A stretch of 64,000 nucleotides of DNA from Acanthosepion pharaonis. Taxonomy: Eukaryota > Mollusca > Cephalopoda > Sepiida > Sepiidae. The translations under genes and the position numbers were made by a program. Shown here one piece after another: positions 31,438 to 42,720 of this stretch. Location: the NCBI GenBank assembly GCA_903632075.3, contig CAHIKZ030000247.1, positions 1,286,001 to 1,350,000 of the forward strand, read 5' to 3'. The notes beneath the pieces were generated by a model, which searched no databases, was not told where the DNA came from, and was given only the letters and a program-made list of their open reading frames with translations. Within the stretch, counting starts at the first letter, position 1, and every line of letters starts with the position of its first letter.

Positions 31438-32075
31438 AATTAAAGTGAAAAAGATGAAAGAGAAAGAAAAGAGAAAAGAGAATGAAAGAGAAAGAAAGGA
31501 TGGATGAAAGAGAAAGAAAGAATGAAAGAGAAAAATTAAATATAACGAAAGAAAGGACGAAAGAGAAAGAAAGAATGAAAGAAAAAATGAATAAAAGAAA
31601 AAGAAAAATGAAATAGGAAGATAGAATTAAAGAGAAAGGATAAAAGAGAAAGAAAAAATGAAAGAGAAAGAATGAAATAGAAAGAAATAACAAAAGGAAG
31701 AATATAAGAGAAAAAATGAAGGAGAAAGAAAGAACGAAAAAGAAAAAAAAAGAAGATGAAATAGAAAGAAAAAAGAAAGAAAAGAATTAATGAAAAAGAA
31801 AGAATGGATGACAGAAAAAGAAATAATGAAACAGAAAGATAGAATTAAAGAGAAAGGATGAAAGAGAAAGAAAAAATGAAAGAGAAAGAAAGAAAGAAAG
31901 GACGAAACAGCAAAATGGAATGAAAGAGAAAGAAATAATGAAAGAAGAATAAGAAATAGAAAGAAATGAATGAAAGAGAAAGAACTTATGAACGAGAAAG
32001 GGAATATACAGTAACAAAAAGAGATTAAACAACATCATATAAAAAAAGACAAAAAGAAAAAAGAAAAAACTGAAC
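31235..32075. repeat. 840-bp polypurine (GAAA-rich) tract
   Basis: Almost pure A/G on the plus strand, made of imperfect GAAAGA/ATGAAAGAGAAA units. The phrases aaagagaaagaaagaatg and gaattaaagagaaaggat recur many times. Minus-strand Phe/Leu/Ser-rich ORFs here are compositional artefacts. It is a strong triplex-forming candidate. Confidence 0.9.
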
Positions 32076-32079
32076 AGGA

Positions 32080-32600
32080 AAGTTAACTTAGGATCGGTCC
32101 GCATCGAAATCTTTCATTAAAGATATTACAAAGATCTTTGCCAAGGACAGAAGTAAACGCCAAGTGTTTATAAGATTTAAAACCAATGCAGCTGCCGGGT
32201 TTCCCACGGCACATGCGCCACACAACAGCTTCCGCTTGGGAAAAGCCAAAGTATCAAAGACAGTCTTGCTTTGAAAATTTGCCTCGAGGAGAGATTTGTG
32301 CCTTTTGGGCTCCATTGAAGAGGAGTTGACATCTCTTCATTCTGTGCCTTTTGAGGAGGTTCACTGTTTTGAGGCTGATTGGTGAGGATGACGTTGCGGG
32401 GGTGGGTACGAGCGATTCCAGATTAAAGTAGAAGTTGTTTGTGATGGGCAAAATATTTTGGAAAGTTTAGAAGCTAAAATAATCACAGTTCAGAGACAGA
32501 CAGATAGCTGTTTACCAAACAGTATCGACTGACACAAGACCACGATTGTAGAGCGCTGTGCGATAAAGAACTCACTTTTCATCGCTTTCAGAATCACTCA
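32080..32600. other. Unassigned, higher-complexity sequence
   Basis: A GC-moderate interval with overlapping minus-strand ORFs (32088-32451) lacking recognisable domains. No splice-bounded exon was identified. Confidence 0.4.
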
Positions 32601-32604
32601 ACTA

Positions 32605-32647
32605 GATAAATATGAATAGATTGCGATAGATAGATATGAATAGACTG

Positions 32648-32706
<59 letters not shown>

Positions 32707-32799
32707 AATGAATGTATTGCGATAGATACATATGAATAGACTGAGATAGATAGATAGATAGATAGAAATGAATGGATTGCGATAGATACATATGGACTG

Positions 32800-32854
<55 letters not shown>

Positions 32855-32891
32855 AATGAATGGATTGCGATAGATACATATGAATAGACTG

Positions 32892-32938
<47 letters not shown>

Positions 32939-32975
32939 AATGAATGGATTGCGATAGATACATATGAATAGACTG

Positions 32976-33016
<41 letters not shown>

Positions 33017-33025
33017 TGAATAGAC
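32605..33025. repeat. (GATA)n-based minisatellite with higher-order units
   Basis: Five to six larger units, each a variable GATA run followed by aaatgaatggattgcgatag and acatatgaatagactgaga. Unit length varies through the number of GATA copies. The YLSI-repeat ORFs on the minus strand are artefacts. Confidence 0.92.
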
Positions 33026-33311
33026 TGCGATACATAGAAGTTTTTTTTTTTTAATTGTATGTCCGTAGTAAGCAGCAAATAAAATTAAACTTTCAACTTA
33101 TCCATTTCAATGTTCCCAGTCGGACGAAAGGTACGAGACAGTGGTCAGAGGAAGGTGGAATATATTACCTTCAAAGGGAAGAGGTTTTATAAAATTAAAC
33201 CCGGATATTAACCTTATGACATTAAATTGCCTTTATATGAAAAATGAAGTCTTAATTTAAAACTAAGAGAGGAATGAAAAGATTATATATATGATTACAC
33301 ATACACACACA

Positions 33312-33366
<55 letters not shown>
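33312..33366. repeat. (AT)n/(GT)n microsatellite
   Basis: Compound dinucleotide tract; another (TA)n lies at about 33500-33536, preceded by a short inverted pair tttggttgga/tccaaccaaa. Confidence 0.95.
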
Positions 33367-33372
<6 letters not shown>

Positions 33373-33494
33373 TGAAAAGTGTATATAAATATAAATAAAT
33401 ATGTATAATTATTTATATATTATATGCGCGGTACTTATTAGAAAGCGCTCAATATCAGAGATAGAGCTAACATATTTGGTTGGATAGATCCAAC

Positions 33495-33540
<46 letters not shown>

Positions 33541-33829
33541 TATGATTAATACAAATATGATCAAAATCAATTTTAAGGGGAAACAATAACTCCCAGAAAG
33601 GAAACATGTCCTAAAAGGTGAGAGAGAATATAACTGAATTTCAGGTGAAAATCAAGAACAGATTCCAGGCTTTGTGGAATAATGAATATAACACAGAAAA
33701 TATATATAACATAGATAATAGAAAGAGAAATGAAGAAAGTTAAGAAAAGAATTGACCAAGGAAGAAGAGAAATATGTATGTAAATATTAAGATAATTCTA
33801 AATTAAACTATCTTATCAAAAAAATCAAG

Positions 33830-34790
33830 GATGAAAAATAAAGATGAACTTGGAAAAATTAGAAGCTGTAAACTAAAGAAAGACACAAACGCAGGATTTA
33901 CCAAAGAAAAACAGAGAACTACTATGCTCCATGCTTACAAAATACCACTAACAATCACCCTGACAAGTATTAGTGTCGTTTCGACAGTAAGAATTGATAA
34001 AATATGGTTTGCGCTTCAAAATGAAACGCGGAAAAAACACCAGGCGAATGTCAAACTTTTACAAATGCGGAAAATGAATTCAATGAGCACAAATATGCAT
34101 GTGAAAAAGAAAGTTATGTCAAAATTTGAATCCAGCTTTATAAAAAAAGTGATTATGAAGAACTTAACAACTATCGCTCAATGAAATTACTACAAATATA
34201 TACAAATTATTTTCAAAAGTACTTATAAAGTGATTAAACAATACCTTAAATGAAAACCAGTCACGTGAAGCGGTTGGTTTGAAAAGTAGTTACGCAACAA
34301 TAGACTATCTATAACTTTTTTTTTTAAATCAACTGGTTAAAAACATTTTGTTGAGATTTGGTTGACTATGAAACGGCATTTGACTCGTGTGAACATTTGT
34401 TAGACTTTAACTCACTGTTAAAATATGATATCAATGAAAACTATGTAAAATATTATTGAAAATATATATGAAAACAATACTCCAATAATTCGACTACACA
34501 GAAACACAGATAAAATAAAGATTGGAAAAGAAGTGAAACAGGTGATAAAATTTCATCTTACAACCGGCCATGACAGTATCAATCGAAATATATGCTAGGA
34601 AGGGATGAGAATAAATATCTTTGATTTACTAACGAACTTTTAATAATATCAGATTCAACAGATGAAATACATGATAAATTAAAAAAAATGTCGTATAATG
34701 ATAGCGTCTAAAGCATTCAACAAAAATATAAACAGAATGAAAAATACTTTAGCAATATCCTTAAAAATGTTAAATCTATAATTAATGTAT
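33830..34790 (+). pseudogene. LINE-E reverse transcriptase fragment
   Basis: Broken frames encode RT palm sequence: YKLFSKVLIK and LNNTLNENQSREAVG (the NQS-E-G motif of LINE RTs) near 34200-34275, SSYATIDYL at about 34285, the degraded KAFDS box near 34370, and ENIYENNTPIIRLH before IGKEVKQ at 34440-34540 (the GVRQG position). A stop-rich relic. Confidence 0.75.
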
Positions 34791-35065
34791 CATGACAGCT
34801 ATTACATTCGAATGGCAATACAAGAAAATTCATAAAAATCAAAAATATGTTCCCGCTATATATCTCGAGCTTCTTGATAAAATCCAAAGAAGGGTCTGTA
34901 ATATTACTGGTCCTGACCTAGTATCTCAGCCTCAGTCACCTTCCCACCGCTATGACGTGGCTTCCCTCTGTCATTTCTATAAATATTTTCATGGTAGTTG
35001 TTCTAATGAGCTCCCCACCTTCAGTCTTAGTGGTATTATCGCTTTGCTTAGAATTAAATGATAAA
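34790..35065 (+). pseudogene. LINE-B RT C-terminal tail, inserted in LINE-E
   Basis: The 34792-35061 ORF contains LELLDKIQRRVCNI, then SPSHRYDVASLCHFYKYFHG and CSNEL, the conserved C-terminal RT tail of many animal LINEs (LDxxQRRAxxLI...HRRxVASLSLFYRYxHG). It then jumps to the 3' end phrase cttagtggtattatcgc. It separates two blocks of LINE-E. Confidence 0.8.
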
Positions 35066-35179
35066 AAAAAGATTAAATTTCTCAAATAGATAAAATTACA
35101 ATTATGAATATATTTTTTCAAAATCACAGGGGCTACTCAACCATGCAACCTTTTACAAACAATAGATCTGATTGAAGGA

Positions 35180-35800
35180 AAAACAATAGAATATAAGAAA
35201 CTATAATATAAGAAACTATTTCGTTTAGGTTTGGTTCGCGATTAAACTTGGTAGAAATTGCGGTAGACGCAGAGGGGAAAAGGCGTGAGGCAAGGAGATA
35301 TAGTTTCACTTAAAAGTTTTCAGCAAACCTTGAAAGTGTCTTCTAGTAAATGAACAGGACAAAGAGTTGGGCGTAGGCATAAACGGAACCTATTTAAACC
35401 ATCTACGATATGCTGACGACATTTTACTTAATTAAAATAATTAGATGAATAACAACAAATAGTAAATGACCTGATTAAAGAAAATGTTTAATTTATATTT
35501 AAGAATTAATAAAAGAAAATAAAACAAACGTAATATTCAATAATAATGTTCAACAAAGATCGTAAAATAGAAGACGAAGAACTGGAAGAAGTACAGGAAT
35601 ACATCTACTTACGACACGTGATAATATTAAAGGGAAAACCATGGAAATGATATAAAATGTCGTGTAACAATAGAGTTTAAAGCATTCAACAAAAATATAC
35701 ATATAATGAAAAGTACTTTGCCAATCGGAAAAAAATCAATAAAAATTACTTGGAACAATCACCAAAATATACAAAGATCAATAGAAGTAATAATTATAAG
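35180..35800 (+). pseudogene. LINE-E reverse transcriptase, second block
   Basis: Encodes LGVGINGTYLNHLRYADDILL at about 35368-35430 (limited here to landmarks: the YADD catalytic motif is intact). Downstream are KIEDEELEEVQEYIYL and a phrase (gcattcaacaaaaatata) also present near 34720, showing that two LINE-E copies or a duplication are present. Confidence 0.75.
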
Positions 35801-35839
35801 GATATTTCTGAAAGATAGAAAGAGGTCTCCATAGATCAG

Positions 35840-36420
35840 AAGAAAGACCAATGTCCTAAAAAGCGTCTGGGATTCAAGGTCACCTCTCCCAGACTCCTTA
35901 TATCGCTCTAGAAAGTACCTGACCCCACCTGCTGTACTCAGTCTTTACAAAAGCCAGAAAATCTAGCTTGAAGCTGCGCAATCCTCTCTTTTTAGCATTG
36001 AGTTTAACGCTTTTAAGTGACTCTATAGGTGATTAATTATTTCCCTTAATACAACCCCTTTCCCCTCAGTCTTAAGCCTATTGCTACTTTATCGCTATTC
36101 CCATAGAAAATGTTCTGACGGTCTATATTCCTAGTTCCACCACTTGAGATCTTTACAGCAAAGACCCTCCATGTCATCCTTTCGTGTTCCACTAGCAGTT
36201 CCATTCGAACAGCTTCTACATAATAACCCCTGCATTGTGGAACAGACTTCCGAGAGGGTGTTTCCCCAATAACTACAATCAACATCTTCAAGTCTAGGGT
36301 CAACTGTTATCTATTCTCTATATTCTCATAATCTACGAGTTATATGTATCATAAAACAACGCCATTCAGTTACCCTCTACCTTGAATGGTTCTTATGCCT
36401 TGTATTGGGGAAACAATTAG
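35840..36420 (+). pseudogene. LINE-F 3' region
   Basis: Colinear with 47950-48890. It has landmarks of RT C-terminal sequence such as YRSRKYLTPPAVLSLYKSQK (35898-35955) and, near 36190-36330, a decayed version of the PLWN-LP / FKSRVN motif. Several stops. Confidence 0.7.
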
Positions 36421-36474
36421 CGTAATAAAGAAGTTACTAAACAGCAATAATGGATGGTATTTATCAATTCACCC

Positions 36475-36735
36475 ACAGGAATTGAATGTGGCACAAGGCC
36501 TTTTTAATGTGGGTATGTCTGAGCCCGTAGGCCCAGCCAAAAATAAAAACCATCTAAACCCGTCCAAGCGGGCTAGTTCCGTCAACCTCCCCGAACGAAA
36601 CCCCACCCTTCGGCGGAGCTTCGTCCAGGTTCCTCTCTGCAAGCAGAGAGTTCGACAGACACCCGACCCGGCAGCTCACAAAGCGCAGATACTACACTTT
36701 GATCCTAGCCACCGGGCCGAGCGGGTATTCTTTTT
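36475..36735 (-). repeat. GC-rich repeat family G, single unit
   Basis: The reverse complement contains gggcctacgggctc, cccacattaaa and gccttgtgccacatt, matching 25440-25535 and 55620-55720. It also carries ctctctgcaagcagagag, a short perfect-stem hairpin. It interrupts LINE-derived sequence. Confidence 0.7.
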
Positions 36736-36739
36736 ATGG

Positions 36740-37290
36740 ATACAGCAATAATGGATATGGACATGATAGCTGACAAGAAGAAAAGATACCAGATGGAGTA
36801 AAAGGTTGCTTGACTAGTGTAGAGAATGGAGAGGTGAAATAGAGGAGCTTACTGGAAACTCATATCAGAGAGAAGCAATGTCACAGTCACAGTCGTAATG
36901 GAAGGATTTGGGAAAGGCCTTTGTTCGATAGTTGACTTAAATTTGCTGATTATTATGATAATATGTGTATCCATGTATGTATGAATTCTACAAAAAATAT
37001 ATTGCTTAAAATGTATTCTGTTTATGGTGTTAGAGTGCTCTATATTGACGTTTATAGATATAGACAGTGCGACATAGAAATCAACACTGCATGGTGACTG
37101 TCGGTGTCATGCCTCAAACGGTTGCAGGACCAATAACTACTAGCATAAAACATCGTTTAAGAAAGAAAAGTATGCAAATAGTACAACCCTCTCAAAGCAT
37201 ATACGGAAAATCAAAGAAATATTCCAAAACAACCGAAAAATATAACATGGAAAATACAATGTTGGCTTTTTCTCGAGAAGAAAATAGAAA
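36740..37290. other. Unassigned sequence
   Basis: The ORF at 37067-37324 has no recognised domain and runs into LINE-B at its end. Confidence 0.4.
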
Positions 37291-37630
37291 AATCTTTTCT
37301 ATAGATACTTTCATGGTAATTTAAGCGCAGTATTATACTGGAATCGAGATCTCACCAAATTACAGTTAAGCTAGCTAGATGTAGCCGTAAGTTCTATGCT
37401 AACAGTTTCTTTTTTCGGACTTCTCGTTTGTCAAATTCCCTTCCGGCCTTCATGCTTTCCAGCGAACTTTAATCTACAAAAATGTAAACACAATGTCAAT
37501 CGATATCTACTGTCCTCCTGATTACTCTTTCCTCTTCCTGCTTATTAGCAATGTTTCTGTTCCTAATTCTTCCACACCTTGTAACCCCTTGTGTCATAGT
37601 GGCTCTACTACCTTTAATAGGGCGAAACCA
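37290..37630 (+). pseudogene. LINE-B 3' end
   Basis: Colinear with 26130-26460: shared gttctatgctaacagtttct, cttgtaaccccttgt and the terminal agtggct phrase. Carries an 8-bp insertion relative to the 26-kb copy. Confidence 0.75.
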
Positions 37631-37765
37631 ATTTAGAAAAAAAGGACTGTCGTCTCGTTAATCTTTTTGGCTCTAAAATCTATTAAGTTCTGATAGAAAA
37701 CGATAATTGTCATAAGCGAACATGACCTGCAAAACAAGCATGTCATTTATAAGTATCTAAATTAT

Positions 37766-38197
37766 TAATGAATACTTCTTCTTTATGTGCCGTGTCCCTT
37801 CAGAACGTAGACGATCATGATTCTCCACAACATCCTGTCTTTTGTAGCTTTTAATAATCTGTCTTTTTGTTATTCCTCCTAAGCTCTGTTCCGCCATCCA
37901 TTTACTCAAGCTCACTAAATATGTCATGCGTTGTTTTCCTCTGTCTTCCTTGCCCTCTATCAGTCCCGTGAGTATCAGATTTTTCAAGCCCTCCTTCCTC
38001 ATTATGTGCTCCAGAAATCTCAACTGTCTTTTTCTGATGTTAAGTATTAAGTATTAATTTCCTCTTTGTTTCCATTTTCTCTAAAGTATTAATTTCCTCT
38101 TTGTTTTCATTTTCTCGTTGCTCACATGTTCGGTTCACGGTATCCTTAGCATGCTTCTATAGAACTACATTTGTGTTGCTTCAGGTCTCCTCTAAAT
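37766..38197 (-). pseudogene. LINE-A 3' end, minus strand
   Basis: The reverse complement runs from the LEARE region to the 3' terminus cacggcacataaagaagaag, as in 15170-15533. It includes RQLRFLEHIMRKEGLKNLIL (37960-38035) and LAEQSLGGITK-like sequence. A ~40-bp segment at 38040-38115 (ttaatttcctctttgttt) is tandemly duplicated. Confidence 0.8.
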
Positions 38198-38199
38198 CT

Positions 38200-39365
38200 C
38201 TATTTTGATTTTTTGCAAAAAATGATCTTTATTATTGCAAAAAGGGTAACACGTTAAATTATGCAGTTATTAATTAGTGTCGCTGCCTTTGGCTCGAATA
38301 ATTGCCTCAACTCGATGTGGCATTGAATGGAACAAGATCCAGTTTCTCTGATGGGGAATCTTTTCTTGTTCTGCGTGGAAGTAATCCCAAATCTCTTGAC
38401 TTTCGTTAGAGCATTCGTTTCTTCAGTTCCCACCACAATGTTGCACTTATATTGAAATCAGGACTTAGTGTTGGCCAGTCTTCCAAGAGTTAAACATCTT
38501 CATACACAAGTATCCATTTTACAGCACGTGATGTGTAACAAGGAGCACTGCCATACCGAAAAAATTCTTTATCTTCGAAGTCTGGCAGAAGATTAGAAAG
38601 TAGTAAACTAATATAGTTTCTTCTGCTTATATTCCCATCAACTTTTATCAATTTCCTTCTATCATTGTTTTTGATTCAACCCCACAGCATCACGTGTCCA
38701 CCTCCAAATTTTACCATTCTTGTCATGCATTTTTCACTCTTTCTTTCTCCCACTGGTCTTCTTACACATTCTCTTGCATTGGAATGTAATTATTTTGCAT
38801 ATATCACTAAAAAGCACATTTTGCCACGTCCCAGCATCCCATGTTAGATGTTCTTTTGACTACTTCAATCTTTTATTCTGATATTTTTGGTTAATGATGT
38901 TTTGTTTTGTTTTGTTTTTTTTTTTGGCGTGGGTGTTGTTTTGTTTTTTTGCTGCTATACACAGTTCAATTTCTTTTATCGTAATACTCTGTGTACTGTA
39001 TCAACTGAATCCCCACTGTTAAAACTGCATTCACACCTTACTTGTCTGGCTGTTAATTTTGGATTGCCTACCGAGACTCTGAAGAAATATTCTTTCATCT
39101 CTCTTGTCTAACTTTTGCGCTCTTCAGGTTTTGTATGCACTTAAAACACTTCCGGATAGTAGTAAACATATTTTTGATGGTTTGAACCCTGTTTTCTGGA
39201 AATTCCCAGTCGCCTGGCTATCTCTCGTTATCTTCCTCTGCAAAGACATGATTTTAATATCAAAAAGCAAGCTACTGTTCAACTACAATGATTTGTCAAG
39301 GCACCTTACACTCATATCATGGAACAATTCTTACTTAAAAATTTACATAATTGTTTCATAATTTT
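38200..39365 (-). pseudogene. Tc1/mariner-family transposase relic
   Basis: On the minus strand, from right to left: an N-terminal helix-turn-helix region (RKITRDSQATGNFQKTG, about 39185-39240), a linker (SLGRQSKINSQTSKV, near 39060), the segment around the first catalytic Asp (TWQNVLFSD, near 38800), GGGHVMLWG (38690), SAPCYTSRAVKW (38540), then LSPDFNISATLWWELKK (38420-38475) and a C-terminal MPHRVE-like tail near 38310. The order is that of Tc1-type transposases, including the SPDxNPIENLW...ELK block that holds the last acidic residue region. Numerous stops and frameshifts show it is inactive. Terminal inverted repeats were not identified. Confidence 0.8.
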
Positions 39366-39840
39366 ATATTATCATGGTTTTATAATCATTCTCCCAATAG
39401 TTTTGCGTGGTCATTTTTAGCTTCAAGCTTCTTAAAGGGGATTACTTTCTGTTACACAACATCTACAAAAGCGCAACAACTTATTTTCTAATCCTCAAGA
39501 CCACAGATACTACTCATAAAAGAATACAGCTAGATGATCTTAACTTCACATCAAGTGTATTATAATTTTATGCAGCCGGTCCCAAACTTTTTGAACGCCA
39601 AAGTATAATGCATCATATGTTAAAAATAATATGAAAATCTCCATGAACCAGTTATAGAAATACATGACTTCGCTATTCTTTGGGACTTTACACTTCATAT
39701 TAACAGTCATATTAGCTTCTGCTAATATACCGGATATAATGATTAAAGTTTACAAACAAAAATGTCTTATAGATATGGGAGAGCCCTCGGGTAAACCCAA
39801 AGTGCTGTGAGTTCAATACCTGGACACAGCAGAGAGGGAC
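39365..39840. other. Unassigned sequence
   Basis: No repeat or coding signal recognised. Confidence 0.4.
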
Positions 39841-39842
39841 AA

Positions 39843-40082
39843 AAACTTGGAGAGTTGAGTTACTAAAGGGCAATAACTGAATCTAATATATCCAGAAAAG
39901 GCATGGCACCTGAAACTAGAACAACATACCCCAGTGAACGAAATAAAGGGTTTAGTTCGAAATTTCAACATATATCACCTAAAGAAGTGAATATGACAAT
40001 AAAGATGAGGACAACAGTCCGAACAATGTAACTAACAGAAATAGTTAGGCATCTCAGAAACATCGACAGACAGCAAAATAAA
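39843..40082. repeat. Interspersed repeat U, copy 1
   Basis: Matches 52068-52290 in the same orientation through ttgagttactaaaggg, gaactagaacaa, aaataaagggtt, atatgacaataaagatg and atctcagaaa. Diverged by about a fifth by eye. No ORF. Confidence 0.65.
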
Positions 40083-40154
40083 TGAATATAAAGACTTTGA
40101 AATTGAAAAAATATGTGTCCTCTTAAACTACTGATATGCCTATAATGATATATA

Positions 40155-40175
40155 TCTTACTTATTATAAAATGCA

Positions 40176-40251
<76 letters not shown>

Positions 40252-40462
40252 TTATATATTGGATCGGATTTCCTACATTTTTCAACCGCTTTCAACAAAA
40301 CTTCACAGGACTGCGTAAAATTACCTTGCGGTGGTTCTAGCAGCGCCAAAAATTGGAAAAACACAATTGTTTTTGCACGAAATCAATTTGAAAACACGAT
40401 TCTGTCACCAGAATGAAAGGGGGACAACTCATATCGTGTTATACTTATTAATAAAACCCAGG

Positions 40463-40525
<63 letters not shown>

Positions 40526-40906
40526 CGTTTATATATGGGATCGGATTTCCTACATTTTTCAACCGATTTCAACAAAACTTTTTGGCAGGTAGTGTTTCTT
40601 ATTGTCTTGCACACTTTTTTCTTTATTTTTACATTCGGAATGCATTAAAAATTCCATTTACAAGACAATTGTTTATAATAAAATTCTATTCAATCGATAG
40701 ACTCATAACGATTGAAAACAATGTTTTTGTTTGGGTTTGACCAATTCGTAAAAAAAAAAAAAAAATAATAAAATAATTAAGACATGCGTGTCCATCAACC
40801 TTAAACAGTAATCTTTGTCAATTTTATTTTTCAGTCTTTATGATGGTCGATACTTGATCTATCTCTTACTGTTACATCCCCGGGCAACGCCGGGCTCTAC
40901 TGCTAG
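40155..40906 (+). mobile_element. Non-autonomous Helitron, 752 bp
   Basis: The 5' end is TC (40155) in TCTTACTTATTATAAAATG, preceded by A. The 3' end is CTAG (40903-40906) followed by T, as Helitrons insert between A and T without target duplication. About 9 nt upstream of CTAG is a hairpin CCCGG-GCAACG-CCGGG (40879-40894), the expected Helitron terminator. The interior has two copies of a (TG)n-plus-ttttcaaccg.tttcaacaaaac unit (40178-40310 and 40463-40580). No Rep/helicase ORF, so it depends on an autonomous partner. Confidence 0.85.
40179..40248. repeat. (GT)n microsatellite inside Helitron
   Basis: About 35 GT units. A second run lies at 40463-40523 in the duplicated part of the same element. 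Confidence 0.97.
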
Positions 40907-41129
40907 TAATAATATATATGATATACCTATAATAATTGGAACCCTGAGTGCAATAAAGAAATGAACAAATAAGAAGATTAACAAGATCCCTGGCAGTCTC
41001 AGTTTACAAGAGATTTTTTTAAATGCATTTTAGAAACTGCACACTCACCAAAGTATTATGAGTGTAAAGAAAATAGACATGTTAAGTATCATTTAACATC
41101 AAACTTTGGTTGCCTTAAGTCTCGACTAA

Positions 41130-41405
41130 TGGCACGGTAAGGAAGTGTCAGTCAATCAGTTATATACGCTCGAGCGATCATGTCTCTTTCGATAAATGAC
41201 TGACGAGGCAGATTTTTTTCCCGCAGTACGTTGCCTTTTCTTTCTGCGGTAAACTGGTTGCAAACAAAATCTAAAGAACCCAGTCAACCATAGCTGGACG
41301 GAGATGGAGTCATACCTTTCCCAAGGGGTCGGGGGTGCTTAAGTGAATCTAATGAACTCCACTGAAATTCTAACTCCAAGACGATATCCATTAAACCAAA
41401 GTAAA
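41130..41405 (-). mobile_element. SINE-Z, minus strand
   Basis: The reverse complement of the family at 27410-27675, with the phrases catacctttcccaagg, atatccatta and gactgacgaggcag. A diverged tRNA-like head lies at the right end. Confidence 0.75.
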
Positions 41406-41740
41406 GAATAATAGCAATTGTTAAAGAACATGACTAAACAAATATAAGGATTTTGAAACTACAGACAAGAATAAAAGTAAGGAAATCTCTGGCAGCCTTT
41501 GTTTTCCAGAGATTTAAACAAAATGGCACTGCGTGAAATTGCTCATCAATTCAGGAGAGTTATCAATTATAAAGAAAATTTAAATACTCTACATGTTAAG
41601 TATCAGTTAACATCAAAATTTGGCCAAACAGAATGCGTATATTTACTACCTTGCCTTACCTTCAGATCTCGGGTAATGACCTGGTCAGGAATTGTACCAA
41701 AACTGAAAGCAAAAAAGGAGAAAATAATGATATCACTTAC

Positions 41741-41869
41741 TCTGTAGCTAGTGCTGGTGTCCTGTGAAAGATCCTTTTTCACATAAATGTTTCCATCTTT
41801 TCCAGTCATAAAGAAGTATTTATTTACAGAGCCTCCAGAAATGACCATCATTTCATACCTCAAAGTGTC
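41741..41869 (-). CDS. Cadherin-repeat exon (single internal exon, 129 bp)
   Basis: The minus strand shows a polypyrimidine acceptor TTTTCTTTCCAG immediately before 41869 and a perfect donor GTAAGT immediately after 41741. The 129-bp exon keeps one frame (43 codons, phase 0 at both ends if the frame is read from its first base). It includes LRYEM, then YFFMTGKDGNIYVKKDLSQD and TSYR. That is the middle of an extracellular cadherin repeat (LxYxI...F-x-x-x-x-x-G-x-I-x-V-x-x-x-L-x-x-D-x-x-x-x-Y), a Ca2+-dependent adhesion domain on the cell surface. The rest of the gene was not found, so the introns are larger than the neighbouring repeats or the other exons lie outside. The exact cadherin type cannot be named. 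It is the best evidence for a protein gene in the window; a lone retained pseudogene exon is possible but the intact splice sites argue against it. Confidence 0.8.
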
Positions 41870-42060
41870 CTGGAAAGAAAATCGATTCTATTCATTTTAA
41901 AAGAGTCATTCTTACTTCATCAGTTCATCGGATTATTATTTATGTTGCAATAAAAACATAATAAAATATACATAATAATTTCATATATTTATTATCTTGC
42001 CTTACCCACTGTTTCGAGTAATGACAAGTGTAAGAGAGTGGACTGAACAGAAAGTAAAAG

Positions 42061-42092
<32 letters not shown>
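42061..42092. repeat. (AAT)n microsatellite
   Basis: About ten ATA units directly upstream of LINE-D. Confidence 0.95.
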
Positions 42093-42093
<1 letters not shown>

Positions 42094-42129
42094 GGAAGCA
42101 AAACAACTTGCTCAAATAAATTACAAAAA

Positions 42130-42720
42130 AAAACAAACTGGGGGGACAAGGTGTTGCATGGCAAATACCTAAAAAGAACGGAAGAAGCAAATGCGGACCA
42201 GCATCGGTGGCTGAGGAGCACCGGGTTGAAAACTGAGGCAAAAGGTGTAATTATTGCAGCTCAGGACCAATGCCTCGCAACCAGATCCTATCACTGTCAT
42301 ATAATCAACGATGGAAATAACTAGAAATATAGGATCTGAGGACCATATTAGCTCAGAAAGCCCGGAACTAGCAAAAAAATGAATATACCCACAGGCATAA
42401 CAAGGTAGCGACATATGTGCACTGGAAGATATACAAGAAGTACAAAATCGAAAACACTGAGAGATGGTATGAGCACCAACCAAATTCAGTTACCCAAAAT
42501 ATCGATGTAACTATCCTCTGGGACATGCCAATTCAAACTGACAGGAAATAAAAGCCAACAGGTCTGATATTATCATAAAAAACAAGAACCCTTCAATGAG
42601 TCTATCGGAACTTTTTCCAATCAATCCGAAGCCTCCAACTACAACTGGAAATGTGTATACAACAGAAATCAAAGAAAAAATAATAATGTATAAAAGGGAA
42701 AAGAAATAGTCGCACATCTA
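42130..42720 (+). pseudogene. LINE-D C-terminal region
   Basis: Frames joined by small shifts encode HRWLRSTGLKTEAKGVIIAA (42205-42262), AQDQCLATRSYHCHIIN, a degraded Cys/His patch with EDHISSESPELA, YVHWKIYKKYKIE (42415-42455), WYEHQP and LWDMPIQTD (42510-42540), then KANRSDIIIKNK. This is the C-terminal domain of a widespread animal non-LTR retrotransposon (LKxExEGxIxAAQDQ...HIxSECxxLA...YxxRHxxVAxxxHW...WYxHxP...LWDxxIxTD...ARRPDI). Stops make it a relic. It belongs to the same family as 29190-29490. Confidence 0.8.

Noticed and set aside
32605..33025. CRISPR-like array of repeats and spacers
   Set aside because: The alternation of constant and variable parts is a GATA minisatellite; the variable parts are GATA runs and not unique spacers, and the window is from an animal genome.
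32598..33078. 145- and 158-codon YLSI-repeat ORFs
   Set aside because: Translation of the GATA minisatellite in two frames.
42511..42717. Minus-strand ORF as a gene
   Set aside because: Shadow of the LINE-D coding strand.
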